Origin: Martinezella calliandrae
GTDB taxonomy: Bacteria > Pseudomonadota > Alphaproteobacteria > Rhizobiales > Rhizobiaceae
Assembly: GCF_030272695.1 (NCBI RefSeq)
Contig: NZ_JARFYN010000019.1
Location: 41,424 to 105,423, forward strand
DNA: 64,000 nt
Direction: 5' to 3'
The notes beneath the pieces were generated by a model that saw only the letters and a list, made by a program, of their open reading frames with translations, was not told where the DNA came from and made no database searches. A program made the translations under genes and the position numbers. Position 1 is the stretch's first letter. Each line of letters starts with the position of its first letter. Of this stretch, positions 36,183-45,597 are shown in pieces.

Positions 36183-36764
36183 TTACCGTTCGATCGTGCC
36201 GGTGCGCCGGATTTTCTTCTGCAGCAGAAGCACGCCGTAAAGCAGTGCCTCGGCTGTGGGAGGACAGCCCGGTACATAGATGTCGATCGGCACCACGCGG
36301 TCGCAGCCACGCACAACGGAATAAGAATAATGATAATAGCCGCCGCCATTGGCGCAGGAGCCCATCGAGATGACGTAGCGCGGCTCCGGCATCTGGTCGT
36401 AGACCTTGCGCAGAGCCGGAGCCATCTTGTTGGTCAGCGTGCCGGCGACGATCATGACGTCGGACTGACGCGGTGAGGCGCGCGGCGCGAAACCGAAGCG
36501 CTCGACGTCATAACGCGGCATGGAAACCTGCATCATTTCGACAGCGCAGCAGGCGAGACCGAAGGTCATCCACATCAGCGAGCCGGTGCGGGCCCAATTG
36601 ATCAGCTCGTCCGTCGAAGTGACCAGAAAGCCCTTGTCGGCAAGTTCATTGTTGATCTCGCCGAAGAACGGATCATTGCTGCCAGCGGGCTTGCCCGTTG
36701 CGGGATCGATAATCCCCTTCGGCTGCGGCGCAACGAGCGTAGTGTTGCTTTGGGTTACTCCCAT
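36183..36764 (-). CDS. nuoB: NADH-quinone oxidoreductase subunit B
   Basis: Carries the terminal cluster N2. 193 residues with ligands in LACCAVEMM, GSCANGGGYY and VPGCPPTAEALLYG. ATG 36764 gives MGVTQSNTT; a start seven codons earlier is in frame but overlaps nuoA more deeply. Overlaps nuoA by 10 bp. Confidence 0.95.
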   Translation of the reverse strand: MGVTQSNTTLVAPQPKGIIDPATGKPAGSNDPFFGEINNELADKGFLVTSTDELINWARTGSLMWMTFGLACCAVEMMQVSMPRYDVERFGFAPRASPRQSDVMIVAGTLTNKMAPALRKVYDQMPEPRYVISMGSCANGGGYYHYSYSVVRGCDRVVPIDIYVPGCPPTAEALLYGVLLLQKKIRRTGTIER

Positions 36765-37120
36765 TCGAGCGCTCCCTTCTTCCATTCATAGATAAAGCCG
36801 ATGGTCAGCACCGCCAGGAACACCATCATCGACCAGAACCCGAACCAGCCGATCGCACCGAAGGATACGGCCCAGGGGAAAAGGAAGGCGACTTCCAGGT
36901 CAAAGATGATGAAGAGAATCGACACAAGGTAGAAGCGGATGTCGAACTTCATGCGGGCGTCGTCGAATGCGTTGAAGCCGCATTCGTAAGCCGACAGCTT
37001 TTCCGAATCAGGCGCCTTGAAGGCGACGGCAAACGGCGTAATCAACAACGCCAGGCCGATCACCACGGCAATACCAATGAAAATCGCTATCGGAATATAG
37101 GAACTGAGCAGTCCAGTCAT
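36755..37120 (-). CDS. nuoA: NADH-quinone oxidoreductase subunit A
   Basis: First gene of the operon. 121 residues, three helices, with YECGFNAFDDARMKFDIRFY containing the conserved Cys. Three close ATGs (37129, 37123, 37120) are possible; 37120 gives the usual length. The operon promoter should lie between here and the tRNA at 37381. Confidence 0.94.
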   Translation of the reverse strand: MTGLLSSYIPIAIFIGIAVVIGLALLITPFAVAFKAPDSEKLSAYECGFNAFDDARMKFDIRFYLVSILFIIFDLEVAFLFPWAVSFGAIGWFGFWSMMVFLAVLTIGFIYEWKKGALEWE

Positions 37121-37380
37121 CATGTCCATCCCTGCTTGCCATGGACGCCGGGGTGGCGCCTTTGAGCAAATGCCCAAGCCAAGCGAAAGAGCGTTGCAAC
37201 AAAGCCGTGGTTAGCGCAGCCGGAGCGCGGGCGCAAGCCTTTTGAATGTGTCGTTTCAAGCACTACCGAACCGGGCTTATCAGCAAGCTGCAACGATATC
37301 GCGACAAATCGGCGCAAACATAGAACAGTGTTTTCGCAGACGCAGCAAATTGATGATTGATTGTAATGGCTTGAAACAAA

Positions 37381-37457
37381 TGGCGCGAGTGACGGGGCTC
37401 GAACCCGCGACCTCCGGCGTGACAGGCCGGCACTCTAACCGACTGAGCTACACCCGC
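37381..37457 (-). tRNA. tRNA-Asp (GTC)
   Basis: 77 nt, full cloverleaf with GTC anticodon, G-U containing 7-bp acceptor stem (GCGGGTG/CACTCGC), encoded CCA. Identical to the copy at 37509. Confidence 0.95.
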
Positions 37458-37508
37458 GCAACGTTTGACCTATTGGCCAGGCGAAAATCCGGAATTAGTG
37501 CTTTAAAA

Positions 37509-37585
37509 TGGCGCGAGTGACGGGGCTCGAACCCGCGACCTCCGGCGTGACAGGCCGGCACTCTAACCGACTGAGCTACACCCGC
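37509..37585 (-). tRNA. tRNA-Asp (GTC), second copy
   Basis: Identical 77-nt copy, 51 bp from the first and in the same orientation, probably one transcript. Confidence 0.95.
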
Positions 37586-37976
37586 ATTTCATTTCAAGCA
37601 TTCCGGATGCTTTCGCACCCATCAAAGCGGCCTCTCGCCGTTTGATGAGCGGCTAACTACGGGGTTCGTGTTTGGGTGTCAAGCAGGTTTAAATACAAAT
37701 CCATGACAGAGTGCGAATTGTTTGCACAACCTTCGCCGACGCATCTCGGCTCCGCCGATTTGGCATGGCAGGTTCGCGCCTCACGCATTTCAAAAGCGGC
37801 TCATACACGCCCCCCACATATGCTGCTTTTGCGAAAGGACATAGTGGCGATATCGACTTGGAGGGGCGACGCCATCAAAAAAATCAAAAAATCTTCACAA
37901 ACACTCTTGCGGTTTTTTGCCGTTCCGCATAGATCACGGCCACCGAACGCAGCGGGGCAATGACCGCTTGCATGAC
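37586..37976. other. Gene-less stretch between tRNA genes
   Basis: About 390 bp between divergent tRNA-Asp and tRNA-Val genes. No supportable gene. It must hold promoters in both directions. Confidence 0.5.
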
Positions 37977-38052
37977 GGGCGATTAGCTCAGTTGGTAGAG
38001 CGCCTCGTTTACACCGAGGATGTCGGGAGTTCGAGTCTCTCATCGCCCACCA
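37977..38052 (+). tRNA. tRNA-Val (TAC)
   Basis: 76 nt with anticodon TAC in CGTTTACACCG, TTCGAGT T-loop, acceptor stem GGGCGAT/ATCGCCC and encoded CCA. Confidence 0.95.
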
Positions 38053-39058
38053 TTTTCCAAACATGAAATTGATTGGTTGATATCGTGGCTTTCGAGCTAC
38101 TTCGCAGCGCCTTTTTGCGTAGCAGAACGGTGCAAACGCCCTGCGCCGCTGGCGTCGATCTAGCGCTTCCAATCAACGGGGCCATCGTCGAGCGGTTGAA
38201 GCTTTAACACCAGATGCGAGTCGGGAGTTTGCATGCACGGCGAAGGACCGCATGATCTGGCTGAGGGCATCCTGGTGGCTATGGAATGGCGAGTGCTAGC
38301 GCGATTGATAATCCATCTGAAGCTGCAAGGGATAGACGAAGAATCGCGGTTTGTCGGCGATCTAGCGCTCGGTCGTCGCCTCAACCTCGCGCGCCTGTGG
38401 AGCCAGCCGGCATATTCCACTAGCGGATGATAGAGCGCTTGGCGCCGATAGCCAGGACGGAGAATCCACAGAAAAGCGTTGGGAAGATTGTAGAGGAGAT
38501 GATGCACCAGCCTCCGCCGAGAAGCTGTGCCCGAAGCGACGGCCCCAATCCGACTCGGGAAGGCTCGCTGAAGCCTCCACGATGTAGAGCGAATCGACGG
38601 GAAAGTCGGAATTGGATGACATTCCGTCGCGCTCGATGGTTACCCAATCCGGTCGCGGATATCACATCTCGACCACATTGCTACACATTCAGTGGAGAGA
38701 ATTTCGCCGCTGCCGATAAAGACGTCCACGATTGCCCGCGCGCCCACAATGCCCGCTTTCGTATCATCTGGACACCGTTCGCCTATCTCTGCCTCCATCA
38801 CCGTGAATCAGTTTCACGGGGTCCGACAAATCGGGAGAGTGGAAAAAACGATTTGAACGGAGAAGGACAATCTGCGCCGCCTGCACGAGACGCAGACGCT
38901 TGGGGACCGGGCGATCAATCCCGCATGCAGCCGAGACAAATCAAACCCGAAAATCCTGATCGGAACGAATCTGCATATTCGATCGATGTGACAATCGCAG
39001 CCTCCATCACAATCTGAAAGAGCTGCCGCCTTTGCAAACCGATGGAGCCGTTTCGCAT
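38053..39058. other. 1-kb stretch without a recognisable gene
   Basis: Several open frames exist on both strands (for example 38160-38507 minus and 38427-39017 plus), but none has a good start, family-like composition or clean codon bias. The region directly downstream of a tRNA-Val gene is a typical place for decayed inserted DNA. I see no integrase, direct repeat of the tRNA 3' end or IS end. Confidence 0.4.
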
Positions 39059-39454
39059 TTATCCGCGATACTGCTCGTCGGTTACATATTCCATCCAGTC
39101 GGCGGCTTTGCCGTCCTGCATTTCCTGAATGGCGATATGCGTCAACGCGGTATCCGGCCCGGCGCCGTGCCAGTGTTTTTCGCCCGGCGCAAACCAGAGG
39201 ACGTCGCCGTCGTTGATTTCCCGGATTTCGCCGCCCCAGCTCTGGGCAAGGCCTTTGCCGGATGTCACCACCAGAGTCTGGCCAAAGGGATGCGTATGCC
39301 AGGCCGTGCGGGCGCCCGGATCGAAGCTGACATTGACGACCTGGATGCGGGCCGGTGCCTGCGCCTGCATCAATGGTTCCTGGCGTACGGTGCCGGTGAA
39401 ATATTCGGCCGGCGCCATCAGCGACGGGCGCGATCCTTTAGGCTTGATCTCCAT
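39059..39454 (-). CDS. Cupin-domain protein ((R)-mandelonitrile lyase-like)
   Basis: A 131-residue single-cupin protein with metal-binding motif 1 (ARTAWHTHPFGQTLVVTSG) and motif 2 (DGDVLWFAPGEKHWHGAG). This architecture is common in small enzymes of rhizobia, often annotated as carboxymuconolactone decarboxylase- or hydroxynitrile-lyase-like; substrate unknown. ATG 39454 has AGGAG at good spacing. Confidence 0.75.
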   Translation of the reverse strand: MEIKPKGSRPSLMAPAEYFTGTVRQEPLMQAQAPARIQVVNVSFDPGARTAWHTHPFGQTLVVTSGKGLAQSWGGEIREINDGDVLWFAPGEKHWHGAGPDTALTHIAIQEMQDGKAADWMEYVTDEQYRG

Positions 39455-39558
39455 GGCGTTTCTCCTGCCTTGCCGAGCTGGCGTCTTGCTCTCCGCCGTC
39501 AGCCTATGCCATCCGATGACGTCATCCAAGCGACAACGTCGATGTCCGGCCTGACGCT

Positions 39559-42500
39559 TTAAAGGTGGATCAGATCCAAGTCCGTTCCGATCTCGCGTTT
39601 GGCAATCTCGACCAGGCTCATTTCGTGAGTGAAGAGTATGGTCTGGAAATGCTCCGTCGTGCCGGCGAGCGCCTTGAGGCCGGCGCTAGCGCGGTCATCG
39701 TCGAAAGTCTGGAAAATGTCGTCGACGATCAATGGCGCGGGCTCGTTGCGGGATGAATAATCCTCCAGAAAGGCGAGCCGCAAAGCGAGGTAAAGTTGAT
39801 CGCCCGTGCCCTCGCTCAGGCCCTCCAGCGGTACGCGCTCGCCGCCTGAGCGCTCCGCCAGCAATTGCAAAACGTCCTTTTCGTCATGCTCTTCAACCAG
39901 TCGCGTGAAGCGGCGGCTAGTCAGCAGCGAGAACAAATCCCCCGCCCGCGTGATGACCGGATCGGCCTGGTGCTCGCGGTAGGCTTCCATCGAGCTTGTC
40001 AGCATCCGTGCTGCAAGTTTCAGCACCACCCATTGCCGCGCCAAGTCCTTGGCTTCCCGTTCAGCGGAGAGCTTTTCGAAGACGGCGTATTCGGCGCTGA
40101 TGCCGGTCTCTAGCGCGCGCTGCTGGCGCTGGTTTTCCGACAAACGCGCCATGAGTTCGCCATGCGCCGTGAATTGCCGGAGATCTTCGGCGGTCAACCG
40201 CTCGATCTCCAGTTCGGCGGCGACGCGCTCGAAGCCGATAAGCTGGGCGCGGGCTTCATCCTCGCCCACGCCATCGGCCTGTTGGCGGAAGCGGCCCCGG
40301 CTTTCGGCCAACCGGGTGTTCAGCCGGGCGCGCTCGCGCAGGCGCGACAACAAGGCCGGCAGATCGATATCGTCCGGCAGACCCGCTGTCAGCCTAGCGA
40401 GGTCGGCCATCACCGCAGCAAGCGCCTCGCCACAGCGGACGGCCTGCGCCTCCGCCTGCTGGCGTTCCTCATCGAGCCGGTCGCGCTTCTTCTGTTCGCC
40501 GTGCGCCGCACCAGCGCGTGCGTGCAACGCTTCGGCCGCGGCGTCCGACGGCAGGTGGTCGAGTTCATAGCCAGCGGTTGCGGCAAGTGTTGCGAGCCGA
40601 CGCTCGAAATCGGCCATGTCGCGTCGCATCCCGCTGACGCGGCGTTGGCGGTTGTCGTGCTCCGCCAAAACGTCCGGCAGCTCGGTCCACGCCTTCAGTG
40701 CCGCCGCCGCCATATCCAGCGTTGCATCCGTGGGAAGGCCGAACAGGGGGACGGCTCTGCCGAAAGCGTCGCGCCAATCGGCCTGATCGCACTCGATATC
40801 CCGCTGCTGCGCGCTAAGACGCATCAGCCGGTCGCGTGCCGCGACGATTTCGCCTTCACGCGTGCGGCTCTCGCTCCAGCGCTCCGAAAGCAGACGGAGG
40901 TGTTTTCTCAACCCTTCTGCCATCGCACCCGTCGGCAGCCGGCCGCTTTTATAGCCGGTGGCGTCGGCAATATCCTTCAGTGCCGGCGAGACCCCTGCTT
41001 CGGCAAGGGCAGCTTCATCCCGCTCGTCCAGCAGATCGCGCAGAGCGCGGCGTTCCCGGAACAACCCTTCGACCGCGCGCCGCCACTCCAGCATGGCTGC
41101 CGGGTCGAGGGCAGTGATACCGCAGGGCTCGAACAGCGCCGCAAAGGCCGCAAGCGCTTTTGCCAATGTTTCTTCGCACTCTCGCAGTCGCTTCGCGGCA
41201 GCCTCACGCTCCTGTCGCAGCCGCTCCTGTCGCAACCTGTTGTCCGCATGACGCGAAACCCGCTCTGCATCGCTCAGCGCGATATCGGCAAGGCGATCCG
41301 CTTCCGCCATACTTGTCGTGAGGGTGGCGATCGCCTTGCCATTGGAAGGCACGCCACCATCCGCCAATGCGTTGCGGATCGATTGCCACAGGACATCGCG
41401 AGTGTCGCGCGCGTCGGCAATTTGTTCATGCGTCACGATCGGACCCGTGCGCTCGGCTGCTTCCAGCGCCTGCTCGATCTCGGCTAGCTGCTCGTTACAG
41501 GTGCGCGCCTTATCGGATGCCTCGCGCAGGCTGCTGCGCATGGCGTCAATCGTTTCGCGATGCGCGGCAATCTCGGCACTATCCGGCAGCGGCGCGGTAA
41601 AGAGCGCGCCGATATCGGCAACCGGCGGGCGCAAACGAGCGGCCGCCTCTTGAAGGTCCGCTTTGATACGGCGGATCTGTGTCTCCAATCCATCCAAGCG
41701 GGCAAGGGCGGAGAGACCCGGGGTCAATGCCTCCAGCTGGTCGATATAGGGCCGAGGATCGATTAGGCGACCCGAGAAACTCTCTCTCTCCAACGCCGTC
41801 AATTGTCTGTGTTCGCTGTCCGCTTGCGCTGCGATCCCCTGGCCTTGCAGAAGCAAATGCCTGCCTTCTTCGACCAATTCGGAGAGGCGTGCGCGCTCGG
41901 CATCGCTCGGCTGCCGCTTGTCCAAATGCGCAACGTCGGCAAAGCCAAGACGGCGGGCGAGCTGCGCAAGTGCTGCGTCATAGCCCGCCAACTCCTGATC
42001 GACGCGCGGCAGATCATCTCGCTGGCTGCGGTAGTTGCCGGTATCGGCAAAGAGCTGTGTGATATCGTCCGATATCCGCAGCAGCGTTTCGTCTATCTCA
42101 ATCGATGACAGCTCTTCGCGGGTGCGCGCGGCTAGCTGCTCGGCGCGGCGCAGCTCATCCTCGGCGGAACGCTTGTCGCTCACGCCCTGCTCCAGCCGGT
42201 CCGCAAAACTGTCCGGCATCGCGTCCAGATCGGTGAGGCTGACGAGAGCCGCCATCTCGCGGTCGATATCGGCCAAGAGCGGCTGCAACGTCTTCAACCT
42301 CTGTAATCGGTCGAGTGCCTGCCGCGTCTGGCGGCGCTGGTCCTGCAGGCGCTCCAATTCTGCCTCGATCTCCGCGGCTTCCGTTAACAGCTTCTTCCAG
42401 TCACCGGATTTGAGCTCACTGTCGCGTTCGGCCTTGCGGGCCTTGTCATGGCGGTCCAGCGCCTGATAGAAACTGCGATCCTTCGACCGTCGCTGGGCAT

Positions 42501-43020
42501 AGATCCCGTCCGCTTCGCCCTCGAGAGACTGCCGCAAGCGAGAGAGGCCGGTAAGACCGGAGGCGGCGGAAAACAATAGGCTGCCGATCTCTCCGCCGCT
42601 GTGCAGCATGGCCGTTGCTCCCTGGCGCAAACGGAGGGAATCGAGGCCGAAAGCGCGTTCGAATACGTCGCGGCTCAAATTTCCGAGGAACGGCGACAGG
42701 GCATCCTCGGCAAGCGGAGTCTCCTTTTCATCAGGCGCGAGCAACGTGTTCTTGCGCCCGCGGCGGCGGCGGAAAGCCAGTGGTGCGCCATCGCGCGCGC
42801 TGATGGCGGCGCCGACACGCAGGCTTGTCGGTTCATGCAGGAAGCTCTGTTCGGCGGCAGCGGGAAAGCCGAAAAGCAGATCGGAAATAGCGCTGAGCGC
42901 AGAGGATTTGCCCGCCTCGTTCGGCCCATAAATGACATGCAGCTTCGCGCCGGCGCGAAAATCGAGCGTGCGGTCGGTCAGCGCGCCGTAGCGGAGGATG
43001 TGGAGCCTATCGAAGCGCAT
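39559..43020 (-). CDS. YhaN-like SMC/SbcC-type ATPase
   Basis: A 1153-residue protein with an ABC/SMC head split by long coiled coils: Walker A GPNEAGKSSALSA near residue 35, a long charged heptad region (about 170-950), and a C-terminal head with LSEGTGDQLYLALRLAFLE (signature) and PLIVDDIFQTFDDDRA (Walker B). N-terminal pattern matches YhaN AAA. It pairs with the nuclease gene 3 bp upstream, as SbcC with SbcD, and likely processes DNA ends or hairpins. Confidence 0.85.
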   Translation of the reverse strand: MRFDRLHILRYGALTDRTLDFRAGAKLHVIYGPNEAGKSSALSAISDLLFGFPAAAEQSFLHEPTSLRVGAAISARDGAPLAFRRRRGRKNTLLAPDEKETPLAEDALSPFLGNLSRDVFERAFGLDSLRLRQGATAMLHSGGEIGSLLFSAASGLTGLSRLRQSLEGEADGIYAQRRSKDRSFYQALDRHDKARKAERDSELKSGDWKKLLTEAAEIEAELERLQDQRRQTRQALDRLQRLKTLQPLLADIDREMAALVSLTDLDAMPDSFADRLEQGVSDKRSAEDELRRAEQLAARTREELSSIEIDETLLRISDDITQLFADTGNYRSQRDDLPRVDQELAGYDAALAQLARRLGFADVAHLDKRQPSDAERARLSELVEEGRHLLLQGQGIAAQADSEHRQLTALERESFSGRLIDPRPYIDQLEALTPGLSALARLDGLETQIRRIKADLQEAAARLRPPVADIGALFTAPLPDSAEIAAHRETIDAMRSSLREASDKARTCNEQLAEIEQALEAAERTGPIVTHEQIADARDTRDVLWQSIRNALADGGVPSNGKAIATLTTSMAEADRLADIALSDAERVSRHADNRLRQERLRQEREAAAKRLRECEETLAKALAAFAALFEPCGITALDPAAMLEWRRAVEGLFRERRALRDLLDERDEAALAEAGVSPALKDIADATGYKSGRLPTGAMAEGLRKHLRLLSERWSESRTREGEIVAARDRLMRLSAQQRDIECDQADWRDAFGRAVPLFGLPTDATLDMAAAALKAWTELPDVLAEHDNRQRRVSGMRRDMADFERRLATLAATAGYELDHLPSDAAAEALHARAGAAHGEQKKRDRLDEERQQAEAQAVRCGEALAAVMADLARLTAGLPDDIDLPALLSRLRERARLNTRLAESRGRFRQQADGVGEDEARAQLIGFERVAAELEIERLTAEDLRQFTAHGELMARLSENQRQQRALETGISAEYAVFEKLSAEREAKDLARQWVVLKLAARMLTSSMEAYREHQADPVITRAGDLFSLLTSRRFTRLVEEHDEKDVLQLLAERSGGERVPLEGLSEGTGDQLYLALRLAFLEDYSSRNEPAPLIVDDIFQTFDDDRASAGLKALAGTTEHFQTILFTHEMSLVEIAKREIGTDLDLIHL

Positions 43021-43023
43021 GGG

Positions 43024-44262
43024 TCAGCCTGCCCCCTGCCCGCGCGCCAGCAGCAATTGCCGCGCCTCCTCGATCAGCATCTCGATGGTATCGTCCAACG
43101 GCAACTGAGACGTCCCGAGGCCTGCAGGCAAGCGTGTTGCGATCTCACCGACGAGCCTGTTCGCCTCCGCCACGATATTCGCATCGCCGACATGTTCGGC
43201 CAGCAATTGGCCGAGATCGAGCGTGCCATTGGCCTTGACAGCGCTCGCGGCCGGCGGCTCCAGCCGCAGTTCCAGCTTCTCCAGCCAGATGTCCTCATGC
43301 ACGCGGTGGCACGCCGCCTCGACTTCGTCGCGCCATTGCTGGCGATTGGCGGCAATGACGCCCTGCAGCGGCGTTGTACCCGACAGCCGGACACGCAGCG
43401 CCATCATGCGCCCCGCCATATCATCAGCAAGCGGCTGCGCGGCCTGCTCGACTCGACGCAGGATCGCTGCCTGGTCATCGTCGGGATCGACAGCGATATC
43501 GACCTGCCCAAACCGCGCCTCGTCGACGATCAGGCGCTCATGGCTGATACGGCCGCCCTCCTCGACGGTCACAAGTACAGCGCCCTTGGCGCCGCGCTCG
43601 CGAATGCTCCGGCCCTGCAGATTGCCGGGGAAGATCACCAGCGGGTCGCTCGCCACCACCTCGTAGTCGTGGACGTGGCCCAGAGCCCAATAGTCGTAGC
43701 CGCGCGACCGCAAGTCATTGACCGAGCACGGCGCATAGGGCGCATGCGGCTCGCGGCCGGTGAGCGACGTGTGGAGAACGCCGATGTTGAACCAGCCGGA
43801 CACCGGCGCGGGATAGCCAAGCGCCAGGTTGTCGTTGGCCGAGCGCTCGGCAAAGCCCTGTCCGTGCAGCGCCACCTGCAAGGCCTCCAGCTTGACGGAG
43901 TCGGGCTTGTTCGTCGGGAATTCGTAGACATTGGCAGGCAGCGTTATCGTCTTGGTGATGACGCTGGCCGCATCGTGATTGCCGCGCAGCAGATAGACCG
44001 GAATGCCGGTACGCTCCAGCCGCGCCAACTCCCGATTGAAGAACAGGCCGATCTTATTGTCCTTCCAATCGCCGTCATAGACATCGCCGGCAATCAGCAG
44101 GAAATCGACCTGTTTTTCGATCGCCAACCCCACGAGTGTCGAAAAAGCCTTGCGGCTGGCCTCCACGAAGACAGAAGCGACGGCAGCATCCTTCAGCGCC
44201 AGCCCCTGGAAAGGGCTGCCGAGGTGGAGGTCGGCGGCATGGATGAAGCTGAAAGAGGGCAT
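43024..44262 (-). CDS. YhaO/SbcD-like DNA repair exonuclease
   Basis: A 412-residue Mre11-type calcineurin-like phosphoesterase. Metal-ligand motifs: HAADLHLGSPF, IAGDVYDGDW, LRGNHDA, and GHVHDY. C-terminal part is variable and probably a capping or partner-binding domain. The frame ends 3 bp before the YhaN-like ATPase, so the two are co-translated. Expected to be a manganese-dependent nuclease controlled by its ATPase. Confidence 0.87.
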   Translation of the reverse strand: MPSFSFIHAADLHLGSPFQGLALKDAAVASVFVEASRKAFSTLVGLAIEKQVDFLLIAGDVYDGDWKDNKIGLFFNRELARLERTGIPVYLLRGNHDAASVITKTITLPANVYEFPTNKPDSVKLEALQVALHGQGFAERSANDNLALGYPAPVSGWFNIGVLHTSLTGREPHAPYAPCSVNDLRSRGYDYWALGHVHDYEVVASDPLVIFPGNLQGRSIRERGAKGAVLVTVEEGGRISHERLIVDEARFGQVDIAVDPDDDQAAILRRVEQAAQPLADDMAGRMMALRVRLSGTTPLQGVIAANRQQWRDEVEAACHRVHEDIWLEKLELRLEPPAASAVKANGTLDLGQLLAEHVGDANIVAEANRLVGEIATRLPAGLGTSQLPLDDTIEMLIEEARQLLLARGQGAG

Positions 44263-44480
44263 AAGCTCCGGTCATCATCAGATATCTGGCACCCTCTTTT
44301 AGGGAAATACTGGTTCGATGAACACCGTGCCGCATCCGTCATCCAACGGTTTCGTCTATTGCCGGCTCCTGTCATACTCCTATGTCACACAATTGCGATT
44401 TCGGAGTTTCGTCCTAGGCTTGTCCGCACTCTGGGCGGCTGGTAGTGCCTTGGCATTTCATCACGAACGGAGACAATCCC

Positions 44481-45467
44481 ATGAAACACCATGCTTTCGG
44501 CCGCACGTCCTTTATCGTTACGGATGTTGGCTTTGGCGCCTGGCAGATCGGCGGCGCCTGGGGCGATGTCAGCGAGGCCGACGGTCGCGCCGCGTTAAAT
44601 GCCGCTCTCGACTCCGGCATGACCTTCATCGACACGGCTGACGTTTATGGAGATGGCCGCTCGGAAAAGATTATCGCGGACGTGCTGAAGGCTCGCGGCG
44701 GCACGCGCCCGATGGTGGCGACCAAAGCCGGCCGGCGCCTCAACCCGCATGTCGCCGACGGCTACAACAAGGCTAATCTTGAAGGCTTCATCGACCGCAG
44801 CCTGAAAAACCTCGGCGTCGAGAGTCTGGACCTGGTTCAGTTGCATTGCCCGCCAACGGAGGTTTTCTATCGCCCGGAAGTCTTCGCCGGTCTCGACGAA
44901 CTGCAGAAGGCCGGCAAGATCAAGGGATACGGCGTCAGTGTCTCGACAGTCGAGGAGGGATTGAAGGCGATCGAATATCCGGACGTGCTCAGTATCCAGA
45001 TTATCTACAACATCTTTCGCCAGCGTCCCGACCATCTTTTCTTCAAGGAAGCCAAGCGCAGGAACGTCGCGGTCGTCGTCCGTGTGCCGCTCGCTTCCGG
45101 ACTGCTTTCCGGCAAGATCACTCGCGACACCAAGTTCGCCAGCGACGATCATCGCAACTTTAACCGCCACGGTGAGGCCTTCGATGTCGGCGAGACCTTT
45201 GCCGGCGTGCCTTTCGACGTCGGTCTGCAGGCCGTCGAAGAAGTCCGCAAGCTGGTCCCCTCGGGCACCAGTATGGCCGCCTTTGCGCTGCGCTGGATCT
45301 TGATGAGCGAAGCGGCCACGGTCGTCATCCCCGGCGCCCGCAATGCCGAGCAGGCCAAGGCCAATGCAGCCGCCGCCGACCTCGCACCGCTTTCAGCCGA
45401 AGTCATGTCGGCAACGCGCGAAATCTACAAGCGCCTGATCGCGCCGCACGTTCATCAGCGCTGGTAA
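44481..45467 (+). CDS. Aldo/keto reductase
   Basis: A 328-residue NADPH-dependent TIM-barrel oxidoreductase. Catalytic Asp and Tyr in DTADVYGDGRSE, Lys in ATKAGRR, His in LVQLHCPP; cofactor-binding region near VIPGARNAEQAKANAAA. ATG 44481 follows GGAG; the longer in-frame start is less likely. Substrate not inferable. Confidence 0.88.
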   Translation: MKHHAFGRTSFIVTDVGFGAWQIGGAWGDVSEADGRAALNAALDSGMTFIDTADVYGDGRSEKIIADVLKARGGTRPMVATKAGRRLNPHVADGYNKANLEGFIDRSLKNLGVESLDLVQLHCPPTEVFYRPEVFAGLDELQKAGKIKGYGVSVSTVEEGLKAIEYPDVLSIQIIYNIFRQRPDHLFFKEAKRRNVAVVVRVPLASGLLSGKITRDTKFASDDHRNFNRHGEAFDVGETFAGVPFDVGLQAVEEVRKLVPSGTSMAAFALRWILMSEAATVVIPGARNAEQAKANAAAADLAPLSAEVMSATREIYKRLIAPHVHQRW

Positions 45468-45597
45468 CGGCTGGCGTTTTTCTGAGGGCAAATGGCCGGG
45501 CGCTAACCCGGCCATGAATATTTTGAGCCGTCGGCCGGCATCCGAAAACGACGCATAGCCGTCCGTCCCGAAACTCAGGGTTCAAGGAGGAAATTCA

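Noticed and set aside
37242..37520. Plus-strand open frame with a text-like MARVTGLEPATSG segment
   Set aside because: It lies antisense to a tRNA-Asp gene; this is a well-known spurious translation of tRNA antisense sequence.
37801..38172. Minus-strand open frame of 123 codons
   Set aside because: It crosses the tRNA-Val gene on its antisense strand (MRDSNSRHPRCKRG is a common artefact of this kind).
38427..39017. 196-codon open frame in the gene-less kilobase
   Set aside because: Pro/Arg/Ser-rich, no ribosome site, no family pattern and no consistent codon bias.
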